The notes under the pieces were generated by a model. The model did no database searches and was not told the origin of the DNA. It saw only the letters and a list, made by a program, of their open reading frames with translations. Below are positions 33,025 through 41,549 of a stretch of DNA of 64,000 bases, piece after piece (the first letter of the stretch is position 1; each line of letters opens with the position of its first letter). The stretch comes from Anaerostipes faecalis. GTDB taxonomy: Bacteria; Bacillota; Clostridia; Lachnospirales; Lachnospiraceae. Location of the stretch: positions 124,001-188,000 of the forward strand of contig NZ_JABRXE010000003.1 of assembly GCF_018982945.1 (NCBI RefSeq), written 5' to 3'. The position numbers were made by a program, and so were the translations under genes.

Positions 33025-34749
33025 ATGAATTACAAAGAAACATACCAAGAATGGCTGAGCAACCCTTATTTTGATGAGGCTACAAAAGAAGAGCTGAAAG
33101 CCATTGAAAATGACGACAATGAAATCAAAGAACGCTTTTATGCAGACCTGGCATTTGGAACTGCCGGACTTCGTGGAATTATAGGTGCTGGTATCAACCG
33201 TATGAATATTTATGTTGTCAGAAAAGCTACACAGGGATTGGCTGATTACATTCTGGAACAGAACACAGATAAAAAACGTGTTGCCATTGCATTTGACTCC
33301 AGACATATGTCTCCGGAATTTGCAGATGAAGCAGCAAGATGTCTCGCAGCTAACGGAATCAAAGCATATATCTTTGAATCTCTCCGTCCTACTCCTGAAT
33401 TATCCTTTGCCGTAAGACATTTGGATTGTATCGCAGGAATCAATATTACAGCCAGCCATAATCCGCCTGCATATAACGGATACAAAGTATACTGGGAAGA
33501 TGGTGCACAGTTTACAGATCCTCACGCATCAGGAGTTACCGCAAAGGTTAATGCCATTACGGATATTTCCACATGCAAGACAATTTCAAAAGATGATGCT
33601 GTTTCTGCCGGATTATACGAAGTAATTGGCAAGGAAGTTGATGATGCCTACATCTCAGAAGTTGAAAAACAGGTATTTAACCAAAAAGCAATCGATGAAA
33701 TGGCATCTAAATTAAAGATCGTTTACACTCCTCTTCACGGAACTGGAAACCTGCCGGTACGTCGCGTACTTGACGATTTAGGATTTAAAAATGTTTATGT
33801 TGTACCAGAACAGGAATTACCAGATGGTGACTTCCCTACTGTCAGCTATCCAAACCCGGAAGCAAAAGAAGCTTTTGCACTTGGTCTTGCTCTTGCTAAA
33901 GAAAAAGATGCTGATCTGGTTCTGGCTACAGACCCGGATGCTGACCGTCTTGGTGTTTATGTAAAAGATTCAAAAACAGGTGATTACATTCCATTGACAG
34001 GAAATATGTCCGGTTCTCTGTTATGTGAATATGTATTAAGCCAGAAAAAAGCAATCAATGGTTCCCTTCCAGAAGATGGTGCAGTTATTAAATCTATCGT
34101 AACAACAAATCTGGTTGATGCTGTTGCTGCCGGATATGGCGTGAATTTAATTAAAGTATTAACTGGTTTTAAATGGATCGGAAAAGAAATTCTTGGATTT
34201 GAAAATACTGGAAAAGGAACTTATCTCTTTGGATTGGAAGAAAGCTATGGATGCCTGATCGGAACCTATGCCAGAGATAAGGATGCCGTATCTGCAACAG
34301 TTGCTCTCTGTGAAGCTGCTGCATACTACGCAACCCAGGGTAAAACATTATGGGATGTTATGATTGATATGTACGAAAAATATGGATACTATCTTGACCG
34401 CATCACTGCTATGGACTTCCCGGGATTGGAAGGAATGGACAAAATGAAGACTATGCTGGCTGATTTCCGTGAAAATCCTCCAAAAGAAATCGCTGGATTT
34501 AAAGTTGAAAAAGTTCGTGACTACGGAAATGATACAATTCTTGACGTTGCTACTGGAGATATTTCTCCAATCGGACTTCCGAAATCTGACGTTCTGTACT
34601 ATGAATTAGAAGGTGGTTCCTGGTTATGTGTACGTCCATCCGGAACAGAACCTAAAATCAAATTCTACTATGGTGTAAGAGCAGACAGCATGGACGCAGC
34701 TCAGGCAGACAGTGATAAACTGGATGCATGGGCAAAAGCTCAGGCATAA
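33025..34749 (+). CDS. pgcA: Phospho-sugar mutase (phosphoglucomutase/phosphomannomutase)
   Basis: The 574-residue alpha-D-phosphohexomutase interconverts hexose 1- and 6-phosphates. It has the catalytic phosphoserine Ser144 in ITASHNPPAYNGYK, the Mg-binding loop DPDADRLG (about 305-312), the sugar-binding FGLEESYG loop and the phosphate-binding RPSGTEPKIKFY motif near the C terminus. The length fits PgcA-type enzymes that supply UDP-glucose for glycolipids and wall polymers. AAGGAGGAG precedes the ATG, and a strong bidirectional terminator follows. Confidence 0.95.
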   Translation: MNYKETYQEWLSNPYFDEATKEELKAIENDDNEIKERFYADLAFGTAGLRGIIGAGINRMNIYVVRKATQGLADYILEQNTDKKRVAIAFDSRHMSPEFADEAARCLAANGIKAYIFESLRPTPELSFAVRHLDCIAGINITASHNPPAYNGYKVYWEDGAQFTDPHASGVTAKVNAITDISTCKTISKDDAVSAGLYEVIGKEVDDAYISEVEKQVFNQKAIDEMASKLKIVYTPLHGTGNLPVRRVLDDLGFKNVYVVPEQELPDGDFPTVSYPNPEAKEAFALGLALAKEKDADLVLATDPDADRLGVYVKDSKTGDYIPLTGNMSGSLLCEYVLSQKKAINGSLPEDGAVIKSIVTTNLVDAVAAGYGVNLIKVLTGFKWIGKEILGFENTGKGTYLFGLEESYGCLIGTYARDKDAVSATVALCEAAAYYATQGKTLWDVMIDMYEKYGYYLDRITAMDFPGLEGMDKMKTMLADFRENPPKEIAGFKVEKVRDYGNDTILDVATGDISPIGLPKSDVLYYELEGGSWLCVRPSGTEPKIKFYYGVRADSMDAAQADSDKLDAWAKAQA

Positions 34750-34781
34750 TCTGATTTCTTATTGAAACGGTAAAAAAATTA

Positions 34782-34815
34782 AAAGAGGCAGTGAAATTTA
34801 TTCACTGCCTCTTAT
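34782..34815. terminator. Bidirectional terminator between pgcA and prsA-like gene
   Basis: AAGAGGCAGTGAA pairs with TTCACTGCCTCTT around a short loop, with A/T tracts on both sides. The two genes are convergent and share it. Confidence 0.88.
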
Positions 34816-34842
34816 TAAATTCTTTAATAGCTCTTTTATATT

Positions 34843-35928
34843 CTATTTACTGCTTTCTGTTGTTGTTGCTTCTGTAGTAGCTGTTGTAGAAGCTGTCGTT
34901 GCTTTATAAGAGAATTTTACTTCTTTCCAGAGATCCTGATTTACAGATTTTTCATCATCCCACTTTTTATCAGCTTCCTTTGTCCATTTTTTATAGACTT
35001 TTTCATAAGCTTCCTGCTGTTTTTCCTGAAGCAGTGTTGTTTTATTGGATGCTGCTGCAGATGTATCATTTGGATTCAGCATTTTAATAATAACGTAACC
35101 GTCATCTGTTTCAACAATTCCACTTACCTGATTCTTATTTAATTTAGCTGCTGCCGCCTCAAACTTATCTCCAAGCGCAGATTTACCTTTTGTATAAGAT
35201 TCTTCGTTATCTGTGTTTACTCCATACTTTTTAGCTACTGTGCTGACACTTTGTCCACCTTTAATCGCTTTTAATGCAGACTTTGCTTTTGTATACTGAG
35301 CTTTCTTTTCTTTTGCTGTCATGTCTTTTTCTTTTCCAGTCTTACTGTCTGTAGTTTTAGTCGTAAACAACAGCTTGTATACTTTAACTGTTTTGGCTTC
35401 TTCGTCTGTTACTGTTACATTTGCCTTTTCAATGATTGCCTGCATTACTTTTGTGGCAATCTGGCTTTCCTCATACAGCTGTTTGATCATGTCCTTATCT
35501 GCTTCTGTTTTCTTCATAACCTTCTTGCCTACGTCATCTTTTACAAAAGCATTTACATTCTCATTTAACTGACTCTTTTCGTCTTTTGTTAATTTTACAT
35601 CATAATCGTCTTTATGCGCTACCAGTACTTTAATCTGTTTTAACTGTTCAATAACGCTGTTTTTTACAGACTGCTGCATGGTAATCTTTTTGCCATCACT
35701 ATCTGTTCCAACCTGCATAGACCACATGTCATCTCCGAAATATGATCCATACTGTGCTTCTGCCTGATACTGCATGATTCTGGCATAAACATGCGCTTCC
35801 TGAAATGTTACTTTCTGCCCCGCATATTCAAACAATGTTTTCTTGTTTTTATCACATCCGGTCAGAAGAGATAAACTTAAAGAAACCACTGCTGTCAGGC
35901 AAAACAGTTTTTTCATTAACTTTTTCAT
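34843..35928 (-). CDS. prsA: PrsA/SurA-like peptidyl-prolyl isomerase lipoprotein
   Basis: The 361-residue lipoprotein (lipobox LLTGC, Cys25) has a SurA_N-type helical chaperone region (about 40-180) and a parvulin PpiC-like domain (about 185-290: VKVYKLLFTTK, SVSTVAKKYG, ETDDGYVIIKM), then a C-terminal helix and a Thr/Ser/Ala tail. PrsA proteins fold secreted proteins between membrane and wall. The position just after mfd is the conserved pth-mfd-prsA order of Firmicutes. Some active-site residues are hard to align, so isomerase activity is not certain. Confidence 0.85.
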   Translation of the reverse strand: MKKLMKKLFCLTAVVSLSLSLLTGCDKNKKTLFEYAGQKVTFQEAHVYARIMQYQAEAQYGSYFGDDMWSMQVGTDSDGKKITMQQSVKNSVIEQLKQIKVLVAHKDDYDVKLTKDEKSQLNENVNAFVKDDVGKKVMKKTEADKDMIKQLYEESQIATKVMQAIIEKANVTVTDEEAKTVKVYKLLFTTKTTDSKTGKEKDMTAKEKKAQYTKAKSALKAIKGGQSVSTVAKKYGVNTDNEESYTKGKSALGDKFEAAAAKLNKNQVSGIVETDDGYVIIKMLNPNDTSAAASNKTTLLQEKQQEAYEKVYKKWTKEADKKWDDEKSVNQDLWKEVKFSYKATTASTTATTEATTTESSK

Positions 35929-35985
35929 ATTATTTGTCTCCTTTAATTTTAATCTAAATACTTCCCGAAGTATTATACTATAAAA

Positions 35986-38900
35986 CTATCGCATTATCAA
36001 TGAATTCAAAGAGTTCACACAATGTTCAATTTTTCCAAGACGTTTTACTTTTTTTATCTTTTCCAGATTCAGAACAAACGTAGGGATATTTCCTGCTCGG
36101 AAAGACAGTTCACCTTTATGTTCATTTAGAACTTCCGGTATTCGATCCACATCTACTTTGGCATCTGCTTTCATCTCAAAAAACACCTTCTCATCTTTTT
36201 GCTTCACATCTGTCATATATGCTTTATGGGCAAGTGCCTTTAAATAAGCTACATAAAGCAGATTATGCACAGCTTTTGGCAATTCTCCAAAACGGTCTAT
36301 CAGCTCATCCGTCATATCTTCCATTTCATCCTTTGTTTCAATAGATGAGATACGCTTATAAAGCTCCAGTTTCTGATACTCATTTCTTACATAGGCTGCC
36401 GGAATAAATGCATTGATATCAAGATCCAGTGTAGTTTCAAATTCATCTTCCTCTGTAAGTTCTCCCTTCAGACGCATCACCGCATCGTTGAGCATCTTAC
36501 AATATAAATCATAACCTACTGCTTCCATATGACCGGATTGTGCCTGACCTAAAAGGTTGCCTGCTCCTCGGATTTCCAGATCCCTCATGGCAATTTTATA
36601 ACCCGAACCAAGATCCGTAAACTCACGAATTGCCTGCAATCGTTTTTCTGCCGTTTCCTTCAACAATGTATTTTGTTTATACATTAAAAATGCAAAAGCA
36701 TTTCGATTAGATCGTCCTACCCGTCCTCTGAGCTGATATAGCTGCGACAGCCCCAGCTGATTGGCATCATGAATTATCATTGTATTTACATTTGGAATAT
36801 CCAATCCTGTTTCAATAATTGTTGTAGAAACCAGTACATCGATTTCCTTATTCATAAACTGCATCATAATCTGTTCCAGCTCTCGCTCTTTCATTTGTCC
36901 ATGGGCAAATGCTACCTTGGCATTGGGCAGAAGCTTCTGAAGCTGGGCAGTGATTTCTGCAATATTATTTACCCGGTTGTACACATAATAGACCTGTCCA
37001 CCTCGAGTCATTTCACGATAAACAGCCTCCTTTACCAGTTCCTCATTGTATTCCATAACATAGGTCTGAATAGCACGCCGGTCGTGAGGCGGTTCTTCCA
37101 GCAAACTCATATCACGAATTCCAATAAGACTCATATGCAATGTTCTTGGAATCGGTGTTGCAGATAGGGACAATACATCCACATCTTTCTTCATGGTTTT
37201 TATTTTTTCTTTATGATTGACCCCAAATCTCTGTTCCTCATCGATGATCAGCAGTCCCAGATTCTTATACTGCATATCTTTTGATAACAGCCGATGGGTT
37301 CCAATGACAATATCCACTGTTCCATTTTTCAATCCTTCGATAGTCTCTCTTTGTTCTTTTGGTGTACAAAATCTGGACATTACCCGTACAGAAATAGGAT
37401 ACTGTGCAAATCTCTGGACAAAGGTATTAAAATGCTGCTGTGCAAGAATCGTCGTCGGCACCAGATAAGCTACCTGTTTATTATTATCCACCGCCTTAAA
37501 TGCTGCACGAATAGCAACTTCTGTTTTTCCATACCCCACATCTCCGCAGATCAGACGGTCCATAATCTTTTTGCTTTCCATATCCCGCTTTGTATCTTCT
37601 ATGGCATTTAGCTGATCCTGAGTTTCATCATAAGGAAACAATTCTTCAAACTCTTTTTGCCATACACTGTCCTTATCATATACATATCCTTCTTTTGCCT
37701 GACGGATTGCATACAATTCTACCAGCTCTTTTGCAATATCTTTCACCTGGCTCTTTACACGGCTTTTCGTCTTTTTCCATTCAGTTCCGCCCAGTTTATG
37801 AAGTTTGGGCTTTCTTGCATTTGCACTGGCATATTTTGCAATCTGATCCAGTGCAGATGCCAGTATAAACAGGTTATCGCCACCTTGATATTCAATGCTT
37901 ATATAATCCTTCTCAACACCGCCAACTGTGATTTTTTCTATTCCTCGATAAATTCCAACTCCATGCTTTTCATGAACAACATAATCGCCAATATTAATAT
38001 CAGCAAAACTTTTAATTTTCTCTCCTTTGGCTTTTCCGGAAGTTTTTTTCCTTTTCTTTTCTTTCCTTCCTTTAAAAATATCACTTTCAGAAATCAGTAC
38101 CCATTTTGTCTCGGGATACTCAATACCTGTTTTTAATTTTCCAGCAGTAATCACAACCTGCCCCGGACAGATTTCTTCGGATAAATCTTTATCATAGGTT
38201 ACCACCAGGTCATTTTCCCTCATATCTTCTGTCAGCCGTTTGGCTCTGGTCACAGATGGAGATGCTACAATTATTCTGTAATCTTTTTTCTGGTAGGCTG
38301 ATAGATCCTTTATCAGTTGTTCAAAACTGTTATTATAGGACTGAATAGATTTTGCCTCTATAAAAAAAGTTTTATATATTGAAAATTCCTCAATCTCTGT
38401 GGACAATGCAGCAAAACAAACCATAGGATGCTTTTCTATCTGTCTGGATGCCTGTGAAAATTCCACTACTGTATTCATCTGTTTTGGAAAAAGATATCCG
38501 CTTTCCAGACGGCTTTTCATACTTTCCATAAACTCAAGAAAGAACCCATTGGCACGTTCCTTTACATGTTTAGGCTCATCCAGATATACCATACTGTTTT
38601 TTGGAAAATACTCAAGAATGCTAACGAGATTCTCATAAAAATATGGCAGGTATCCTTCCGCCCCAATGAGCATATGCAGTTCTGAAAGTTCTTCACGAAC
38701 CCGATTCATTTCTTTCTTTAATCGAACTTCCTTTTCTGTTTCATATTTTTTATGAAACTCACCAGATAGTTTTTTATAATCTTTTTCCAGTGCTAAAAGT
38801 CCCTGGGAAATTCTCTCATCTCCCAGAATAATTTCCGTTGCCGGATAGATTGTCAGACTTGGAACTTCCTCAATAGATCTCTGGCTTTCTGCTTCAAAAC

Positions 38901-39501
38901 TGCGAATAGAATCTATTTCGTCACCCCAGAGTTCTATTCGATAGGGACAATCTCCTGTATATGGATAAATATCTATAATTCCGCCACGAATGGCAAACTC
39001 TCCCGCTGCCTCTACAAATCCGGTCTTTTCATAGCCCAAAGCCACCAGATTTCCGGATATTTTCCCTTCTTCCACCGTATCACCTGTTTTCCATGTAATG
39101 CGATGTTTTTTTATTTCTGCCAAAGGCACCACTCTATCCATAACAGCATCGATGGACATAACATAAACTCCACCTTGTCCTTTGATGATTCTCTCAATAC
39201 AATTCATTCGTTCCCTGGCAATTGCATTTCCATGTACATCTGCACTGTAAAACAGTGGATCTTTTGCCGGAAGATAATAAACTTTATCTCCAAAAAACTG
39301 ATAGCCTTCCACCCATTGTCTTGCTGCATTTTCATCCGATACAATAATGATTTTATATTTACTTTGATTTCCCAGCAGACTGGTCAAATGCCATTTAGCT
39401 GTATCGGTACATCCTGACACGAAAACAGGACCCTGATTCTCTTCAAGGCCTGCCTTCATCTGCTGATATACACTATCATTTTTTAATACCTGTTCTAACA
39501 C
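35986..39501 (-). CDS. mfd: Transcription-repair coupling factor
   Basis: Mfd removes stalled RNA polymerase and recruits UvrA. The 1171-residue protein shows the UvrB-like N-terminal module (EFAIRGGIIDIYPY), the CarD-like RNA-polymerase interaction domain (GDYVVHEKHGVGIYRGIEKI), the RecG-like translocase with Walker A GDVGYGKTE, DEEQ box IIDEEQRFGV and motif VI QLRGRVGRSN, and the TRCF C-terminal regulatory domain. Length is canonical. It lies 9 bp after pth and is followed by the prsA-like gene. Confidence 0.98.
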   Translation of the reverse strand: MLEQVLKNDSVYQQMKAGLEENQGPVFVSGCTDTAKWHLTSLLGNQSKYKIIIVSDENAARQWVEGYQFFGDKVYYLPAKDPLFYSADVHGNAIARERMNCIERIIKGQGGVYVMSIDAVMDRVVPLAEIKKHRITWKTGDTVEEGKISGNLVALGYEKTGFVEAAGEFAIRGGIIDIYPYTGDCPYRIELWGDEIDSIRSFEAESQRSIEEVPSLTIYPATEIILGDERISQGLLALEKDYKKLSGEFHKKYETEKEVRLKKEMNRVREELSELHMLIGAEGYLPYFYENLVSILEYFPKNSMVYLDEPKHVKERANGFFLEFMESMKSRLESGYLFPKQMNTVVEFSQASRQIEKHPMVCFAALSTEIEEFSIYKTFFIEAKSIQSYNNSFEQLIKDLSAYQKKDYRIIVASPSVTRAKRLTEDMRENDLVVTYDKDLSEEICPGQVVITAGKLKTGIEYPETKWVLISESDIFKGRKEKKRKKTSGKAKGEKIKSFADINIGDYVVHEKHGVGIYRGIEKITVGGVEKDYISIEYQGGDNLFILASALDQIAKYASANARKPKLHKLGGTEWKKTKSRVKSQVKDIAKELVELYAIRQAKEGYVYDKDSVWQKEFEELFPYDETQDQLNAIEDTKRDMESKKIMDRLICGDVGYGKTEVAIRAAFKAVDNNKQVAYLVPTTILAQQHFNTFVQRFAQYPISVRVMSRFCTPKEQRETIEGLKNGTVDIVIGTHRLLSKDMQYKNLGLLIIDEEQRFGVNHKEKIKTMKKDVDVLSLSATPIPRTLHMSLIGIRDMSLLEEPPHDRRAIQTYVMEYNEELVKEAVYREMTRGGQVYYVYNRVNNIAEITAQLQKLLPNAKVAFAHGQMKERELEQIMMQFMNKEIDVLVSTTIIETGLDIPNVNTMIIHDANQLGLSQLYQLRGRVGRSNRNAFAFLMYKQNTLLKETAEKRLQAIREFTDLGSGYKIAMRDLEIRGAGNLLGQAQSGHMEAVGYDLYCKMLNDAVMRLKGELTEEDEFETTLDLDINAFIPAAYVRNEYQKLELYKRISSIETKDEMEDMTDELIDRFGELPKAVHNLLYVAYLKALAHKAYMTDVKQKDEKVFFEMKADAKVDVDRIPEVLNEHKGELSFRAGNIPTFVLNLEKIKKVKRLGKIEHCVNSLNSLIMR

Positions 39502-39510
39502 TTTGCTTCC

Positions 39511-40077
39511 CTACTTTTTCTTATTATGACGATTCATAGCTTCCGTAATGTTATCTTCTACAATCAGTTTCACAGCATCATACACATCTTCAAATCGTTC
39601 TGATAAGATTGCCTGATCCTCTTTTCCAAAATGTCCTAAAACATAATCTGCCAGATCATATCCTTTCGGTTTTGCTCCAACACCAATTTTAACCCTTGGG
39701 AATTCCATGCTCCCCAGATGACTGATGATACTCTTGATACCGTTATGCCCCCCTGCACTTCCCTTTTTACGGATTCGAAGTCTTCCCACATCCAGATCAA
39801 TATCATCAAAAATCACCAGAAAATCTTCCGGATCTAATTTGTAAAAATCCATAATAGGGCGCAGGCTTTCTCCGCTTAGATTCATAAACGTCTGAGGTTT
39901 TACCAGAAGAACCTTTTCCCCTCCCATATACCCGGATCCTACCAATGCTTTATGCTTTCCCGTATTTATATTTATGCCTTCTTTGTCTGCAATATAATCA
40001 AGAGCTGCAAATCCTATATTATGCCTTGTATTTTCGTATTTTTTCCCTGGATTTCCCAGTCCAACGATTACTTTCAT
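39511..40077 (-). CDS. pth: Peptidyl-tRNA hydrolase
   Basis: Pth recycles peptidyl-tRNAs dropped from ribosomes. The 188-residue protein has VGLGNPGKKYENTRHNIGF with catalytic His20, the KPQTFMNLSGESL motif with conserved Asn, and DDIDLDVGRLRIRKKGSAGGHNGIKS, split here for clarity as the Asp-containing loop and the GGHNG motif. Length is standard. It is the first gene of pth-mfd-prsA; a palindromic hairpin precedes its RBS. Confidence 0.97.
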   Translation of the reverse strand: MKVIVGLGNPGKKYENTRHNIGFAALDYIADKEGININTGKHKALVGSGYMGGEKVLLVKPQTFMNLSGESLRPIMDFYKLDPEDFLVIFDDIDLDVGRLRIRKKGSAGGHNGIKSIISHLGSMEFPRVKIGVGAKPKGYDLADYVLGHFGKEDQAILSERFEDVYDAVKLIVEDNITEAMNRHNKKK

Positions 40078-40102
40078 GGTTTTCTCCTTTCACGCACTTT
40101 AG

Positions 40103-40128
40103 ACCCGGGATTCCGAAGATTCCCGGGT
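40103..40128. other. GC-rich hairpin without U-tract between aroF and pth
   Basis: ACCCGGGA pairs with TCCCGGGT around a stable inner TTCG-type loop (on the minus strand AATCTTCGGA). No run of T follows on either strand, so a terminator is not supported. On the minus strand it lies about 25 nt upstream of the pth ATG, where it could block degradation or mark an RNA processing site. Confidence 0.6.
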
Positions 40129-40183
40129 TATATTGTCATTTCTCTTATTGTTTTATTATTTTAGCAATAATATTTGATTTCGT

Positions 40184-41191
40184 CTACAAAGTTTCAAAAA
40201 ATTCTCTTGTTCTTGTTACCTTTTCCATTAACTCTTTGAAAGATTCCGGTGTCAGAGACTGAGGTCCGTCGCATAATGCTTTTGCCGGATTATTGTGCAC
40301 TTCGATCATTAATCCGTCTGCACCAGCTGCCACAGCTGCCAGAGACATTGGTTCTACCATGGCACGAATTCCCGTTGCATGAGAAGGATCTACGATAACC
40401 GGCAGATGTGATTTCTTTTTGATCATTGGAATCGCAGATAAATCCAAAGTGTTTCTCATGGCGGTTTCATAAGTTCGAATACCTCTTTCACAAAGTATTA
40501 CATTTTCATTTCCTCCTGCCATAATGTATTCTGCACTCATCAGCCACTCTTCAATGGTACTGGCCATTCCCCTTTTCAGCAGAATCGGTTTATCAATTTT
40601 TCCTAATTCTTTCAGCAACTCAAAGTTCTGCATATTTCTTGTTCCAACCTGAATAAGATCCACATCTTCAAACAATGGCAAATGGCTGGCATCCATAATT
40701 TCTGTTACAACGGGAAGACCTGTAGCTTTCTTTGCTTCTAAAAGAAGCTTCAATCCATCCCCATGTAATCCCTGAAAAGAATATGGAGAAGTTCTCGGTT
40801 TGAAAGCACCTCCTCGAAGCAGTCCTGCCCCTGCTTCTTTTACCTTTTGAGCCACTTCCACCATCTGTTCTCTGGATTCAATGGAACAAGGTCCTCCGAT
40901 TACCTGAAAATGTCCTCCACCGATTTTTACATTTCCAACTTCAATCACAGAATCCTCCGGATGGAAATTGCGGTTTGCTTTTTTATATGGTTCCTGAATT
41001 CTCTGCACATTTTCAACAATATCATTTGCCATAATGTGACGCATATCAACTACAGAAGTATCTCCGATGAGACCTAAGATCCGGGTATTTTCTCCCTCAG
41101 ATTCATGAATTAAAAGCCCCTGTTCCACCATCTCCTGTTTTAATGCTTCAACCTGTTTTTCCTCTGCCTGTTTCTTCAAAATAATAATCAT
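40184..41191 (-). CDS. aroF: 3-deoxy-7-phosphoheptulonate (DAHP) synthase
   Basis: This type I-beta enzyme condenses PEP and erythrose-4-phosphate at the entry to aromatic amino-acid synthesis. From the start MIIILKKQAEE (AAGGAG 9 nt upstream) it has about 335 residues: an N-terminal ferredoxin-like domain (about 1-70) used for feedback control in Thermotoga-type enzymes, then the catalytic barrel with VIGGPCSIES, LRGGAFKPRTSPYSFQG, LLKRGMAST and VDPSHATG. The in-frame start 30 bp upstream would lie in repeat DNA without an RBS. Its mRNA leader carries a Tyr/Phe-rich peptide and a terminator, so expression probably responds to charged tRNA-Tyr/Phe. Confidence 0.95.
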   Translation of the reverse strand: MIIILKKQAEEKQVEALKQEMVEQGLLIHESEGENTRILGLIGDTSVVDMRHIMANDIVENVQRIQEPYKKANRNFHPEDSVIEVGNVKIGGGHFQVIGGPCSIESREQMVEVAQKVKEAGAGLLRGGAFKPRTSPYSFQGLHGDGLKLLLEAKKATGLPVVTEIMDASHLPLFEDVDLIQVGTRNMQNFELLKELGKIDKPILLKRGMASTIEEWLMSAEYIMAGGNENVILCERGIRTYETAMRNTLDLSAIPMIKKKSHLPVIVDPSHATGIRAMVEPMSLAAVAAGADGLMIEVHNNPAKALCDGPQSLTPESFKELMEKVTRTREFFETL

Positions 41192-41209
41192 AATAATTTT
41201 CTCCTTTAT

Positions 41210-41283
41210 CCATCTGGTCATATCCTCGCGGAACGTTTTTTATTACATAGGAAATTCAAAGGAATTTCCTATGTAATAAAAAA
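41210..41283 (+). repeat. Terminator-associated repeat, right half (copy F)
   Basis: The tail of module 3 (CATCTGG...CGCGGAACG) and a perfect module 4 (T6-ATTACATAGGAAATTC, loop AAAG, 41236-41283) remain; modules 1 and 2 are gone. It lies between the aroF attenuator terminator and the aroF RBS, so it is part of the aroF leader RNA when the terminator is read through. Confidence 0.82.
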
Positions 41284-41317
41284 AGGACATGCATTCCTGC
41301 TACAAGAACGCATGCCC
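41278..41317 (-). terminator. Attenuator terminator in the aroF leader
   Basis: On the minus strand GGGCATGCGTTC pairs with GAATGCATGTCC around TTGTAGCAG (one G-T and near-perfect otherwise), followed by TTTTTTT. It lies 27 nt after the stop codon of the leader peptide and about 90 nt before the aroF ATG. The loop segment TTGTAGC is complementary to GCTACAA near the end of the leader ORF (41369-41375), giving an alternative pairing. Confidence 0.8.
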
Positions 41318-41343
41318 TATGATATCCGAAATTCTACTTAAAG

Positions 41344-41451
41344 TTATCTGTTCACAGGAGATGATTCATTGTAGCACAAACAGCCAGGATAAAAATAATA
41401 ACCCTGGAAATAAAAGCAATATGCACAATTTGTCATCTTCTTTGTTAACAT
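41344..41451 (-). CDS. Tyr/Phe-rich leader peptide of the aroF attenuator
   Basis: A 35-codon ORF starts with ATG preceded by AAAGGAG at 7-nt spacing and ends in TAA before the terminator. Nine of 35 residues are Tyr (6) or Phe (3), concentrated in YCFYFQGYYFY at residues 11-21; four Cys also occur. The codons for YYFY lie inside a possible hairpin CCAGGG/TCCTGG. Ribosome stalling when Tyr- or Phe-tRNA is scarce would alter leader folding and spare the downstream terminator, raising DAHP synthase. There is no Trp codon, so the signal would be Tyr/Phe. The peptide itself probably has no function. Confidence 0.8.
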   Translation of the reverse strand: MLTKKMTNCAYCFYFQGYYFYPGCLCYNESSPVNR

Positions 41452-41480
41452 TTAATAACTCCTTTATTTACTATGTATTT

Positions 41481-41509
41481 AACATACCCTAGTTTTTTCT
41501 TTCTGTCAA
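41481..41509 (-). promoter_or_regulatory. Promoter of the aroF leader
   Basis: Perfect TTGACA (-35) and TATGTT (-10, 4/6) are separated by 17 nt on the minus strand. The -10 is about 29 nt before the leader-peptide ATG, leaving room for its RBS. The predicted leader from here to aroF is about 285 nt. Confidence 0.65.
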
Positions 41510-41549
41510 TTATTTTATAGATAAAATTTATGATTTTCATAAATTGATT

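Noticed and set aside
41192-41549. T-box riboswitch upstream of aroF
   Set aside because: No T-box consensus or specifier-loop arrangement was found; the aromatic leader peptide explains the terminator better.
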